This document shows positions 23,723 through 34,339 of a stretch of DNA of 64,000 nucleotides, piece after piece (positions within the stretch are counted from its first letter, which is position 1; each line of letters begins with the position of its first letter). This DNA comes from Hermodice carunculata (taxonomy: Eukaryota > Annelida > Polychaeta > Eunicida > Amphinomidae), in NCBI GenBank assembly GCA_964020975.1, contig OZ026626.1, positions 14,453,449-14,517,448 on the forward strand, read 5' to 3'. Position numbers and translations under genes: made by a program. The notes beneath the pieces are model-generated. The model was not told where the DNA came from. It did no database searches and saw only the letters and a list, made by a program, of their open reading frames with translations.

Positions 23723-25760
23723 AATTCCCCCGAGTTTTTCACGGATAATGATCAATTAATAAAGGATAGACTCAATATTGTAAATAAATTCAATGAGTTT
23801 TTCGTAAATATTGGTTCAAATCTCGCTAGACAAATCAAAACCCCTCATACTACTGGTTATAAACAATACTTAAAGAATCAATATAACCTAAACTTTAAAT
23901 TTACAAATGTCGAAAGATACGGTCGAAAAAGTCATTGATAACCTGAAGCCCAAAACTAGCTGTGGTCTAGATGGTTTTTCAACCAAATTAATGAAATTTA
24001 TCAAAAATATCATTTCTGAAGCTTTTGTTGAACTGATTAACCAGTCGTTAAACACAAGTATTTTCCCTGATAAATTTAAAACAGCCAAAGTAAATCCAAT
24101 CTATAAAAAAGATGACGTAGCCCAGTTCACAAAATATCGCCCCATCTCAGTTCTGCCTGCGTTTTCAAAAGTTTTCGAAAAAATCATATTCAACCAGGTA
24201 TACGAATACTTTCAGAAACACAAACTCTTTTATAGTAGCCGATAAGGTTTACGTACAGATCACTCTACAGAACTAGCAGCCATAGAATTAGTCGATAAAA
24301 TTATACTAGAAATGGACAAGGGCAATTTACCTTTGTGTATTTTCTTAGATTTATCCAATGCTTTCGATACCATAGATCACTCTATTCTGTTGCACAAACT
24401 GAGTTACTACGGTATCAAACAAACACCCTTAAAACTCTTCGAAAGCTATTTAAAAAATCGTAAACAGTACGTTCAAATAGATAATGTTAAATCTGATGCC
24501 ATGTCCATTACCACTGGAGTTCCACAAGGCTCTATTTTAGGACCATTGCTTTTCATTTTCTATATTAACGATAACTCCCATGCCAGTAAAATATTTGAAG
24601 TAATAATGTACGCAGATGATTCGACCTTATCAACCACACTCAATTCTTTCAATGTAAATATCAATTCGGATATTGATGGCAATATCAATGCTGAGATAAG
24701 AAACATCGTTGAATGGTTAAATGTAAATAAGCTATAACTAAATGTGAGCAAAACAAAGTTCATGACTTTTCATCAAATAAACAAAAAATTCCGTGTACCA
24801 AATCTCAAAATAAACGAAAATTAAATTAAACATGTTGATACATTCTCTTTTCTCGGAATTACTCTTGACAAAAGTTTAAATTGGAAAGCACATGTAGATA
24901 AATTAAGTAACAAAATATCAAGAGCACTAGGAATTTTGAACAAGCTTAAAAATATGCTTCCAATGACTGCCAAAATAAAAATTTATAATTTTTTAATATT
25001 GTCACAACTTAATTACGGAATCCTAGTGAGGGGATCTAATAATTCTAAAATTCTCAAAATGCAGAAAAAAGCTATTCGTATGATTTGTTGTAAAAATATA
25101 ATGCTCACACAGATCCACTATTTAAAAGTCTTGGCCTCCTGAAAATAAATGACATTTTTACTATATCAAAATTCAAATTTTTCCAAAAAATTTTAACAAT
25201 AAACTACCTGTAAATCTTTTAAAATTACCGTTATATAATAATCTTGAACTACATCAATATGATACCCGACAAGCTAGAAACATGTATATCACTGGATATA
25301 AATATGCCTATGCAAAAAACTGTTTAAGATTTGATCTTCCTGATACTATCAATAAAGCTGCTACGCATATTAAAGAAAAAGTCTATACCCATAGCCATCA
25401 AGGTATGACTAGATGTATTAAAAATTACTTTATACAGAGTTATTTTAAAATTTGTAATATTAACAATTGTTATGTGTGTACGAATCTATTTTGTTCTTTT
25501 TTTAAAGTTGACCTTAATATTAAATGTAATTCTCTGACACGTTATTTGTACTTTTCATCTAATTGTGTAATTGTTCTTTTAGTACAACGTGTAATTGCCA
25601 TGTAACTATTTGTGTATGAAATGGGTGGCTCCCATGATAGCGGCATACTTTTGTCTTAATGGGAGTCTCCCAGACCAAAATACTCTATGTATATCCTTAT
25701 GTTTCATTTATTTTCTGTTTTATGTCAAATTGAATGTATATTTTGGTCGAATAAAAAGCA
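22320..25760 (+). mobile_element. Near-complete LINE ORF2 (jockey/CR1-group non-LTR retrotransposon)
   Basis: The APE endonuclease occupies about 22500-23200: SSNINSVQTKFSEIEAF, ICLQECYIND, GGLIIYLNEKY, GNIYRPPKD, ICGDFNIDL and the SDHQP block. Reverse transcriptase follows: NPIYKKDD...YRPISVLP at about 24095-24160, FLDLSNAFDTIDHSIL at 24341, GVPQGSILGPLLF at 24516, and catalytic YADD at 24609-24620. The thumb and C-terminal region run to about 25600. A 3' UTR with AATAAA ends near 25755. Most pieces share one frame and are split by in-frame stops (after PPKD at 22872, at 24243, at 24735). Frame changes lie near 23000-23340, at a poly-A run (23690-23720) and near 25140. No ORF1 is visible. 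The polymerase motifs are intact but the copy is dead. Confidence 0.9.
23689..23720 (+). repeat. Poly-A run inside the LINE coding region
   Basis: About 31 A residues interrupt ORF2 between the endonuclease and polymerase domains and change the reading frame. The run follows CAACAACAA in a Lys/Gln-rich linker, so slippage expansion is the simplest origin. Confidence 0.9.
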
Positions 25761-26280
25761 TTCTGAGACGATTTGCCCAACAGCGATAATGTATTCATCT
25801 TTGAGCCAATTCTGACATTCATGTCAGAATCTAAATATTTTATTTACTAATTGGGTACATGATCTTATTATAAGTTTCCATTATTTGGCATCAATTGTAT
25901 TATTCCTGTGCAAGCTGTGAATTTAGTCGTCTGTTCTCTTCCAGTGTGTATTCTATATATTCCCGTGCGTCCTTTAATGTACTGGAGAGCCACCAGATTA
26001 GTCTCTGCATACTATTAGGCAATCCAGAGAAAATAAATATATTTTCAATAACAGAGCCATGAAGCAAACATGAGAGTATAATGATAAATTTGCCACCAAA
26101 AGTGCAGTCATCAGGGGGACATTTTCACATTGTCGGCAAAAAAGTTCATGGAGATGCTCAAGACTCCTAAGGAAAGGCTGAGGACCCTAACCAAATTAAC
26201 AATCTCTGCTCAGGACCCTTACCAAATTTATAATCTTTAAGGTCCATCCCCGCATAAGGGGAGATGGTCGTGGCTGACGG
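25761..26280. other. Unannotated stretch with a possible LINE 3' tail
   Basis: At about 25985-26053, GAGCCACCAGATTAGTCTCT followed by ATTAGGCAATCCAGAG and AATAAATATATTTTCAATAA resembles a CR1-like 3' end, without coding. The rest is unassigned. Confidence 0.35.
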
Positions 26281-27294
26281 TCAATTCAGATAATGGCGAT
26301 CTTCATGGTGAGCAGAGCGAAAGTGCCATATTGCCTTTTTGTGACGATGGATCAGATCCTACCCCAAAATCTGGACGACATCCTGGTAGCCCACAAAGTG
26401 ATAACTAGGGCCCTGGCAAGTCAGTCAGCATCTTCTTGCAAGTTAAATGGACAGAGCCAAAATACAGCTAGTCCCAACTTGATCGTTAAGCCGTCCACTG
26501 GTAGTGACAGCAAATTCCTGGCCACTACACATGTAAAAACATTCCTAAAGAAAAAAATAAACTCACACTAGGATAAACACAGAGTGTGATTCTGTTACAA
26601 TGGTCAATAAAAAATACAGGAGACTTAGGCAGGCAATGCCCAGTGGCAGCAAACCTGCTGGTGCGAGGAAAGCCAGTGTGTGAGATACCCCAGGGAAGTA
26701 AAGGCAAGCCACAAATACCGGGTTGATAAAGAATGGTGGTACAAGTTGATGATTTCCCCGTAACTGACCAAGGGTCCAGGGGTATGAACAGTCTTGCAAG
26801 TGATATGTAGACTGATGACAAAAGTAAACTGTGTCTTAAAGGGTGTATATGTGACAGAATGCACAAAGCCGCAACCATACATTGCTCCACGTGCACGTTT
26901 TGGTTGTACTAACACTGTGTAAATGAGAAAGAGGATTAAACAGGCGCTCTTTGGAATTGTCCAGTCTGCAGGTCAGTTCTCAATACTATAAGGCTGATCT
27001 TACAAGAAAGCGGCAGAGTATCAGCGAGGTCACCCATGAGCTTGCTAAAATTGATAGGATGCAGCAGAGTTTGAACAGCAATAATGCCGACCTGGTTGCT
27101 AAACTGTCCACTAATATAGCAGAGTGTCAGGAGGTACAGTGTGAAACCAGTGAGTTATGATCACGCCCACTGAAGTGCCGTGATAGCAGAGATGCAACTC
27201 CCGATAGTGGCAGCTGCGATTCTGGAGGTGGAGTTACCGAGACTGAGGGTGAAGGTCGGAATGGTGACAATGTCATTATGACAAAAATCTTCTC

Positions 27295-27855
27295 ATGGGG
27301 TCCTTGCTGCTCAGCAACTTTGATGAATCCCAATTGATAAGCACTGTGGTCTACACACACTCTGATGCCAAGATTGATGACAATCACGAAGCATTACTCA
27401 AGCCCTCAGATGACAATACATCTAGCGGTGTAGGTCTAGTAGTTGGTACTAATGACTGCAGTGGCCAAAGATCAGTCCAAGACATCTTGAATGACTACCA
27501 ATTTTACTTAAAGGTGCCAAAGTTCTACCAAATGGGATGTGTCAGTGTATCAAGTGTTTGCCCCAGTGGTGACATGGACAATGATCTGACAGGGTGGATT
27601 AACATGTTCAATAAAGGGCTTGAGAGCCCATGCGAGGACAGGGATTGCAACTTTGTTAACTGTGATACTCTCTTTAAACTTATAAATGCGGAAGTAAATC
27701 TGGGTCTATTTAATGCAGATATGGTTCACCTAAATGCTCAGGGTCTGCACAAACTCGTGCAAAACATGGATGTCGAACCCAAACCTGGTGTCAACAGCAT
27801 AGTGGTTGACAGAGTATACAGAAGTGTATCTAAAAGAAAAGTTTTTTATGAATAA
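27295..27855 (+). CDS. LINE ORF1 SGNH-esterase domain (open 186-codon piece)
   Basis: This is the best preserved part of the surrounding LINE. Residues about 1-11 (MGSLLLSNFDE) fit the first esterase block, about 47-55 (GLVVGTNDCS) the GTND block, and about 143-150 (DMVHLNAQG) the final D-x-x-H block. Between them, 'VSSVCPSGD' fits the usual beta-strand before the third helix. In CR1/L2 LINEs such a domain in ORF1 is thought to help membrane or RNA-protein interactions of the transposon. A host SGNH hydrolase is unlikely because coiled-coil, zinc-knuckle, endonuclease and RT remnants surround it in LINE order. Confidence 0.65.
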   Translation: MGSLLLSNFDESQLISTVVYTHSDAKIDDNHEALLKPSDDNTSSGVGLVVGTNDCSGQRSVQDILNDYQFYLKVPKFYQMGCVSVSSVCPSGDMDNDLTGWINMFNKGLESPCEDRDCNFVNCDTLFKLINAEVNLGLFNADMVHLNAQGLHKLVQNMDVEPKPGVNSIVVDRVYRSVSKRKVFYE

Positions 27856-29106
27856 CAGTGCCGTCTTGCCCCGAAAGCAAGACACAGACCATGGATTCCG
27901 TCCACACAACAACGCAGCACATCCACAAGCTAACAAATCAAACCATGTGGTAAAAAATAACAGGAAAAACCCCAGGACAACCAGGTAAAAATACAAACCA
28001 CCAGACAAAACATCTGAATGCAAGGAGGAAGATGGGCCGAAGATCTTTAGTTATGAGTGTGGGAAACCAAATGTGAAGTGCAGCTACTGTTCACATGATT
28101 AATGTGCGGCAACGAGGATCTAGCCTGCCAAGTCGTTGCCCACAAATGTAATCGGCATCACTGCAGAGGTAGTGCTGGCAAAAAGAACAATTGGGCCATA
28201 TTTAAGTATTCCATCACATACTCTAATATGAAAAATTTGGGTACAGCAAAACAATGTGAGTTGGAGTGTATACTTACGAGAGAAAATTTCCTATATATGC
28301 CATGCCTAAACCTTTTAACAAGAAAGTGGAGCCTTAGGTATACCACCCAGAGTATTGACGGGTTGGTAAGCCAACTGCAGACAAAACAAAAAAATCTAGA
28401 GGCGGTCAGGGTATTCTTATTCATCACAAAATCGTCTCCATTGTCAATGATAATGTTTTAAAATCCAAATCAGATGATTTGGAAAGGTTATGGGTCAATA
28501 TGAAATCGAATGACGTTGAAAAATAATGCTGTGTGGTGCATACTTTCCAAATGATTGTGTAGACAAACAGAAAAATGAGTGTCTCATAAATGAGTAAATT
28601 TGTCATTCAAGGTGTTTAAAAGCAAAAGGGTATTTTGCTCAGCGACTTTGATGGCAGTAATATCATAATATGACTGCGGTGCCCACTTATGTGCCATGGT
28701 TCTGTAAATAACGGATGGCCTGTTTTATTAAAAAAAGGTTTGCCGTGTTTCAGGCCTCACAGCAATAACAGTCCTAATGGGGACTTGGTAACACTAGATG
28801 TGACAAACAGTCTTAAATTGTTCAAACTTATGCACTGGAAAATACACTTGAGAGATATCTACTTAAATCTTGTATTGAGTGCGCCATCGTTATGGAAGCT
28901 TTTTCACAAACAATCACAAAAGTTGTTATAGATGGACTGGGGGGCTTGCGATTTAGGAAATGATAATAATGCAATGTAATCTATGGTCAAAGCAAGTATG
29001 ACCACATGAATGAATATATAGACCGCCTGTTTTCAAACAGGTCAGTAAATGGAATTTGCACAAAAAAGTGAACCGCGAAGTGGTTGATAGTGAATGAGCA
29101 GCACTC

Positions 29107-29333
29107 TTAACTCACTCCATACTATGGTGACAGGCCTTGGTCAGTGGTTCTGGCACTGACTTAAGACTATAGTCATATTGGGCAGCTGCAGCATGACTTG
29201 CCAGGCAGTGCCAGAACCATTGAATTAAGACTATAGTCATATTGGTACTTCAACAAAAGTTCTTTTCAGAAATTGTCATCTTAAATCTAGGTAAATTTAC
29301 GAAATAATGAGGGACTGGTATGGAGTGATTTAA
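29107..29333. mobile_element. TTAA-flanked MITE nested in the LINE
   Basis: TTAA at 29107-29110 is followed by CTCACTCCATACTATGG. TTAA at 29330-29333, read inversely, is followed by ATCACTCCATACCAGTCC. The shared terminal inverted repeat is TCACTCCATAC. Inside are an exact 14-bp inverted repeat TGGTTCTGGCACTG (29145-29158 with 29206-29219) and an exact 21-bp direct repeat (29161-29181 and 29225-29245). TTAA duplication is the hallmark of piggyBac transposition. No transposase is present. Confidence 0.65.
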
Positions 29334-30370
29334 ATTCGTGGGACTGTGATCAGTTTGTTTTGATCAGTGAAGCGTCGATCTCGTGGTCGTCTATTGTAAC
29401 GTAAATGGTCACAAAGGTCGAGGGTAAAAACAAATGTGTAATATCACACATAGCGCCTGTTTGACACAGAAATTGGCGATTTAACTAAAAACAGCAGATT
29501 GGCTCAGATATTTTACAGGTACTGATCAACAAAGGGTGCAGGTAACCCGGATCTTGTCCATGATTCATAGAATGTATATCTAAGGCAAAGGCAGGTTACA
29601 GATGATGAGATAAGAACCAAAAGAGGTAACCACAAAAATAAAGTAATAATTAAAAACTCAGATAAGGGATCCCAAAACACTCGTTCATACTGGCGTATGA
29701 AACGATGTAATTGCACCAATGGTCAGTCAATGAGAATTTTAGATCGACGTGACCAAACACAGTCCATTGAAGACCCGAAGTAATTTGTCGAGTATTTAGT
29801 GGACACTGGAAATATGTAGGGACCAGTAATAGGAGACATGGGACGGGTAATGTTGACCGATGACCATTTATCTATATGATTGCATGAATTGCAAGCATTT
29901 TTGGGTAAGTGTTAGAGCCTTACCAATGTCACTGTTAATTTCAGCAATGTTCAGTTTACTACTAACAGACCTTAAGATGGCCACGCCTGTGGGGTTGACA
30001 ATATACGTAATGAATTCTTAAAGTTTCCCGACCAGTTGTATCAAGATATAGTTGAACCACTACACAAAGCAGGAAGTCACAAATGTCTGGGGAATTATCG
30101 TGGTATAACTAAAATATCTAATGTTTATGAACTTTTCATGTCTGTCAATACAGACAATTTATGTCATATCTGGAAAAAATATATCTTTGGAGAACTCAAT
30201 GCACGCTATCATAACTTTCGCCGCTTAGTAGATCATTTTGTTACACTTAAATGTCATGGCTTGCTTTTCTCGACATTTCAAAAGCTTTCGACCCTGTCAA
30301 TAGAAAAAGGTTATTCCGTTCAACTGTGGGAAAAGGAGAATAAGTTAAAGCCTTGCTCCTATATAAAGAG

Positions 30371-30810
30371 CCTTACAATAAGGTAGAAAATAAGGAAAAT
30401 AAAGTGAGGAGTAAGTGTCATCATGGGGTTGGTTTTACATTTCTTGTGCAGGATGTACGTTTTTGCAGTACTTATCTGGATTTCCCTGAGTTTGTACAGA
30501 TGTCTCGCTGCAACAGTTTTTTTTTTACAATCACCGGGACTGAATATAGTGCCCTGGTTTGTTTCTACTTCAGTTATACACTGGCACGAGGTTTAACTAA
30601 GATATGCTATCCAAATTACAGGAACTTTTATAATTATTTTGCCTCAATATACATTGATCCGATTATTTGATATATAGGAAGTGTATGCATGTTCTGTTGC
30701 TGCTTAATAGTTCTCTGCAATATGCATATTGGTAAGTACTTATTCTGAAGAAAAAATACAATGCAGTTTCTACCTGGGTATTTCGCCGCATGTTAGCTCA
30801 CTGGGATACA
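30371..30810. other. Unannotated stretch
   Basis: No recognisable domain or repeat between the LINE and the inverted-repeat element. Confidence 0.3.
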
Positions 30811-32129
30811 TACAGTTACGCTCGCGTTCAAGTTAACAAACGCCAAACGCACCAACGTTTCCCAAGCGTTTCCCAAACACTTTCAGTGAAAGTCAAACGC
30901 ATAGCAAACACTTTGCTAACACTTTCCAAACGCTTTACAAACACGTTGCCAAACGCTTTCAAACACTTTTCTAAACGTTTTAAAACACTTTGCCGAACGC
31001 GTTTGGTGAAAGCCGAACGTTTTCAAACACTTTTCCAAACGCTTTCAAACACTTTACACTTTGCGCCAAACGTATGTGATACATGTACATGTACACTCGG
31101 TAATCTAATTCTAATGACATGTATTTGTCACCTTTACCTGCTAAAATTTATATTGTTACTGGTAATCAACAATATTATGACATGGTCATACCTAATCAAG
31201 GAAGAAAATAAGTATAGGTAGAAGAAAACAAATAATATGCCTACATTAACAGGTTTTACACTTCATTTATTATAAAGCTACAGATCTTTCAGTAGCAAGT
31301 ATATCCAGTCGCTATCACACTTTTTCTGAAAGTGAAGTTCTTGAAAAAAGTGCTAACCTTTAAAATTTCGAATGGAAATACAGAAGCAGCTCAATTTAAT
31401 TATTGTTTGGCTTACTAAACCAAGCAATAGAATTAGCTCCAGTGGAGTAAGCCAGGCGATACTCCATTGATCTTCGGAGAATTTATATATATTTTAATTG
31501 AAAATTAGGAACTATTTCGGAGTAAATTTATAGGCAATATCATGATCAGATCATGAATCATTATCTGATCATGATATTGCCTATGGATTTACTCCGAAAC
31601 AGTTTTTGAAAGATGAAGTATTCATGAACTTTTAAATGAAGAATTAAGTCTTTAATTAATTTTAGTTGAATTAGACACTTGGGTAAACGTATTTGGATCG
31701 TGTTTTATATAAATATATACAACCTATAAAGCTGGATAAGTGCACATTTACATGTAGGTACGTCATATATTGCTGGACCTGTTGAAAATACGTTTGGAGA
31801 TTCTTCATCATTTAAATGGAAGTGTTTGAAATGCATAGTGTTTGAATGCGTTTGTGAAACTGTTTGAAATCATTGGGGTAATTGTTCAATGCGTTTGAAA
31901 AGTGTTTGAACGCGTTTGGAGAAGTGTTCGGTAGCTTTGTGAAAGTGTTCGAACGTTTTGTAAAAGTGTTTGAGATTTTTCCCAAACGCTTCCCAAACGC
32001 TTTCCAAACACATTCCAAACACTTTCCAAACACATTCCAAACATTTTCAAACGTTTCCAAACACAAGCCAAACACCAGCAAAACGCGAAAAAAGCGTTTG
32101 GCTGTTATTTTTAGCCGGGCGTAACTGTA
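30811..32129. mobile_element. Non-autonomous DNA element with dense subterminal repeats
   Basis: The left end TACAGTTACGCTCG (30811) is matched by the inverse of the right end, TACAGTTACGCCCG (ending 32129), with TA at both edges. Behind each end lies an array of AAACGC/AAACAC hexamers, often as CAAACGCTTTC-CAAACACTTTC. The left array spans 30831-31075 in one orientation. The right array spans 31806-32100 and switches orientation near 31976. The middle (31080-31805) holds a 42-bp-arm palindrome. No transposase frame exists; the open frames in the arrays are repeat artefacts. Terminal repeats, TA target and subterminal arrays suggest a MITE or fold-back DNA transposon derivative. Superfamily is not certain. 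Confidence 0.7.
31510..31604. repeat. Long palindrome: 42-bp arms, 11-nt loop
   Basis: The arms 31510-31551 and 31563-31604 are inverse complements at 39 of 42 positions by hand count. It sits in the middle of the element described at 30811-32129. It may be a separate fold-back insertion or a structural part of that element. Confidence 0.9.
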
Positions 32130-32319
32130 GAAAATATGCTGTGTCCTGATGCACTTACACTGCACCCAGCCTCATGCACTACAAAAGTTTAAATACCAGA
32201 CGACATTTACTTCTTTGTAAAAGTATTAGATAGCTATTGGATTCCTGCTGTCACATAGATAAACAAACATGAAATCTCAGCACAAAAAACAAGACCCATT
32301 GTAACAATGACCTTTCAAA

Positions 32320-32321
32320 TG

Positions 32322-32370
<49 letters not shown>

Positions 32371-32485
32371 TAATAATAATAATGTCACCAAACAACAGTA
32401 GCAATAAAAATAATAATAAAGATGATAATGATAATAATAATAAAGATAATGATAATAATGATGATGATATGATGATGATGATGAT

Positions 32486-32548
<63 letters not shown>

Positions 32549-32549
32549 C

Positions 32550-32600
<51 letters not shown>

Positions 32601-32620
32601 TAATAATAATAATAATGGCG
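32320..32620. repeat. Compound (AAT)n/(GAT)n microsatellite
   Basis: Imperfect AAT blocks flank a long GAT block. Poly-Ile and poly-Met open frames over it are artefacts. Confidence 0.95.
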
Positions 32621-32688
32621 TTCACAGATTCATGATCTAAGATTTTGGTTGGAAGAGACAGTTCTCTGTAGCCATGTGATTGTCACAT

Positions 32689-32725
32689 TTTGTACAGCCT
32701 TTAAACATTTGAAAGGCTGTACAAA
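32689..32725. repeat. Perfect 14-bp stem-loop
   Basis: TTTGTACAGCCTTT (32689-32702) and AAAGGCTGTACAAA (32712-32725) are exact inverse complements with a 9-nt loop. Terminator-like or MITE core; no function can be assigned. Confidence 0.7.
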
Positions 32726-33331
32726 CAGTTGATGGAAAGCTTATAAATAACCACATGCTCCCAAAATCTACAAACTTATTTTGATTTAGCTAAACCGAAA
32801 ACTTAAAAATAACCAAAGTGAAACAACATAATTTGCTAACAATTTTACGAAAAACTAGTGATGCAACCAATTAATATCGATTAAATGTATAAGGTTTATT
32901 TTTGTGTTGTAAGGGAGGGCCGATAGAAAAAACAAGGAGGCTGGGTCAACAAGCCCATTCTCCGCTGACCTCCCTATAGAAACCACAAATTAAATCCAAA
33001 CTTCTGTAGCTTGAACTGAAAAAATACGTGTAGAGCTGAGCTGATAGTATGTAGATGAGTGAGTCAGGTATTTTGCTTAAAGGTAAAGAGGAGTCTGATG
33101 AAAAGGTGGTCCACTTTTGGGGTGGTGGGCAGACCCATTACAGGCGAGGTCATACTACAGTGTCCATGCTTTCCTTTCTTCTCTCTGTCACACCCAGTTC
33201 TGATTTGTTTTAATTGGGTGAGCTATTGCCCACTTTCTGATGTTGAAAAGGGGTTGTTTACCATATCGCGCCCAAATTCAAATGCTTGACAGACATGAGC
33301 CATCTAGTGGAAAGCAGGATGAGCTTCACCC
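32726..33331. other. Unannotated stretch
   Basis: No feature that I can support. Confidence 0.3.
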
Positions 33332-33571
33332 TTAACCCTTTCCCCCTCAAACCGGCCAAAACCGGCTGGTGGTCAAATGTCTTCTGCTTCAGTGTTTTCA
33401 AATAATTTCAACAGTTATGAAAAACAGTTTGACTGAGAAATGTACATGAGACTTATCAAGATCACATGCCCAAGGTCAACAGCTTTCCTTGGTATGGGTT
33501 GGGCATTTAGTGCCCAACCCATGCCGAGGAAAGCTGTTGACTCAGTCTTAATTCAAGGGGGAAAGGGTTAA
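33332..33571. mobile_element. piggyBac-type MITE with long internal hairpin
   Basis: TTAA stands at both ends (33332-33335 and 33568-33571). The adjacent terminal inverted repeat is CCCTTTCCCCCT on both sides, close to the CCCTTT start common in piggyBac termini. Within the 240-bp element an inverted repeat with 31-bp arms (33475-33505 and 33511-33541, 29 of 31 matching, 5-nt loop) forms a strong hairpin. There is no coding capacity; it would need a transposase supplied from elsewhere. Confidence 0.8.
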
Positions 33572-34339
33572 CTGCCATAAAGATAAATACAATTGTATTA
33601 AGATCTTGTGTTGTTGGGTACACCCCCAGCACACCTGTGGTGAATCTGGTGTCAGAGAAATTTACGTAAACATGGATGCACATAAGCGTTTCAATATCAA
33701 GCTTGCCAATGTTTATTATCATCTATCATTTTATGAAAAGTCGGTAAAAATTATTAGATAATAGTAACTGAATTTGCTTATTTGGCGAGAAGGAGTCCAA
33801 GTTCTAACGTTACCATGGTTGAAAAATGCAGCATGCATATTTGCAGAAGTAGAATGTTACAAACAAAGGCGTATGGTCTACTGCTCTGCTGATATATAAT
33901 CTGATCACAACCACATAAAATGCAGTATTTCTACGAAAGCATTCCTTCAATGATCCTGAAGAATTAATCAAAGTTATCCATATAATGCAATTTGAAACTT
34001 TCACATGATACATATTTGTGGTACATTTGGTATCATTCGACCTACACTTTATTAATATATTAAATTAAATGCCCTTTCCATAGGCGCTTTAAGACATTGA
34101 AAAACATGTCAAAGTTTCGCAATCATTGTGTCACGGTGACCCAAAAGCAGATAACTAAGTTTTGTGTACAGCGTATTCTTGTGTAATTTTTATCTAAATC
34201 TCTTCTTCCGTGGAATTTCACACCTTTTAAGATATTGTAAACTCCTTATTCTCGTCAAAATATGGCTAGAGCCACCTGTATCAATATTCAACTGAGATTT
34301 TGACCTCCTCCACTATTCCACTAAATTTCAAGACGATCC
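33572..34339. other. Unannotated stretch before the duplication
   Basis: Single-copy-looking DNA within the window. The similarity shared with 55558 onward starts only at about 34340. Confidence 0.4.

Larger units (their letters stand above)
26285..30370 (+). mobile_element. Decayed CR1-like LINE with esterase ORF1
   Basis: ORF1 traces: a possible N-terminal part at 26293-26571, a coiled-coil stretch at 26951-27160, then an SGNH-esterase-like domain at 27295-27855. The esterase blocks are MGSLLLSNFDE (nucleophile block), LVVGTNDCS and the catalytic-type DMVHLN. A Cys/His-rich region (FSYECGKPN...C-x2-C...HKCNRHHC) follows near 28040-28170, like the zinc knuckles of CR1/L2 ORF1. ORF2 traces: endonuclease debris at about 28200-28960, a linker at 29600-29800 and RT blocks at 29930-30300 (DNI--EFLKFPDQ, GNYRGITKIS, ending in an LLFSTFQK-LST block). 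Several frameshifts and stops separate the pieces and YADD is not reached, so the 3' end is missing. A MITE sits inside it (29107-29333). Confidence 0.7.

Noticed and set aside
30831-31075. CRISPR-like array
   Set aside because: The repeated unit is only 6-12 bp, spacing is irregular, there are no unique spacers, and the genome is eukaryotic.
31812-32165. 117-codon minus-strand frame and its plus-strand partner
   Set aside because: They are made of the AAACGC/AAACAC subterminal arrays; Lys/Phe/Asn/Thr periodicity, not a protein.
32251-32625. Poly-Ile frame
   Set aside because: Artefact of the AAT/GAT microsatellite.
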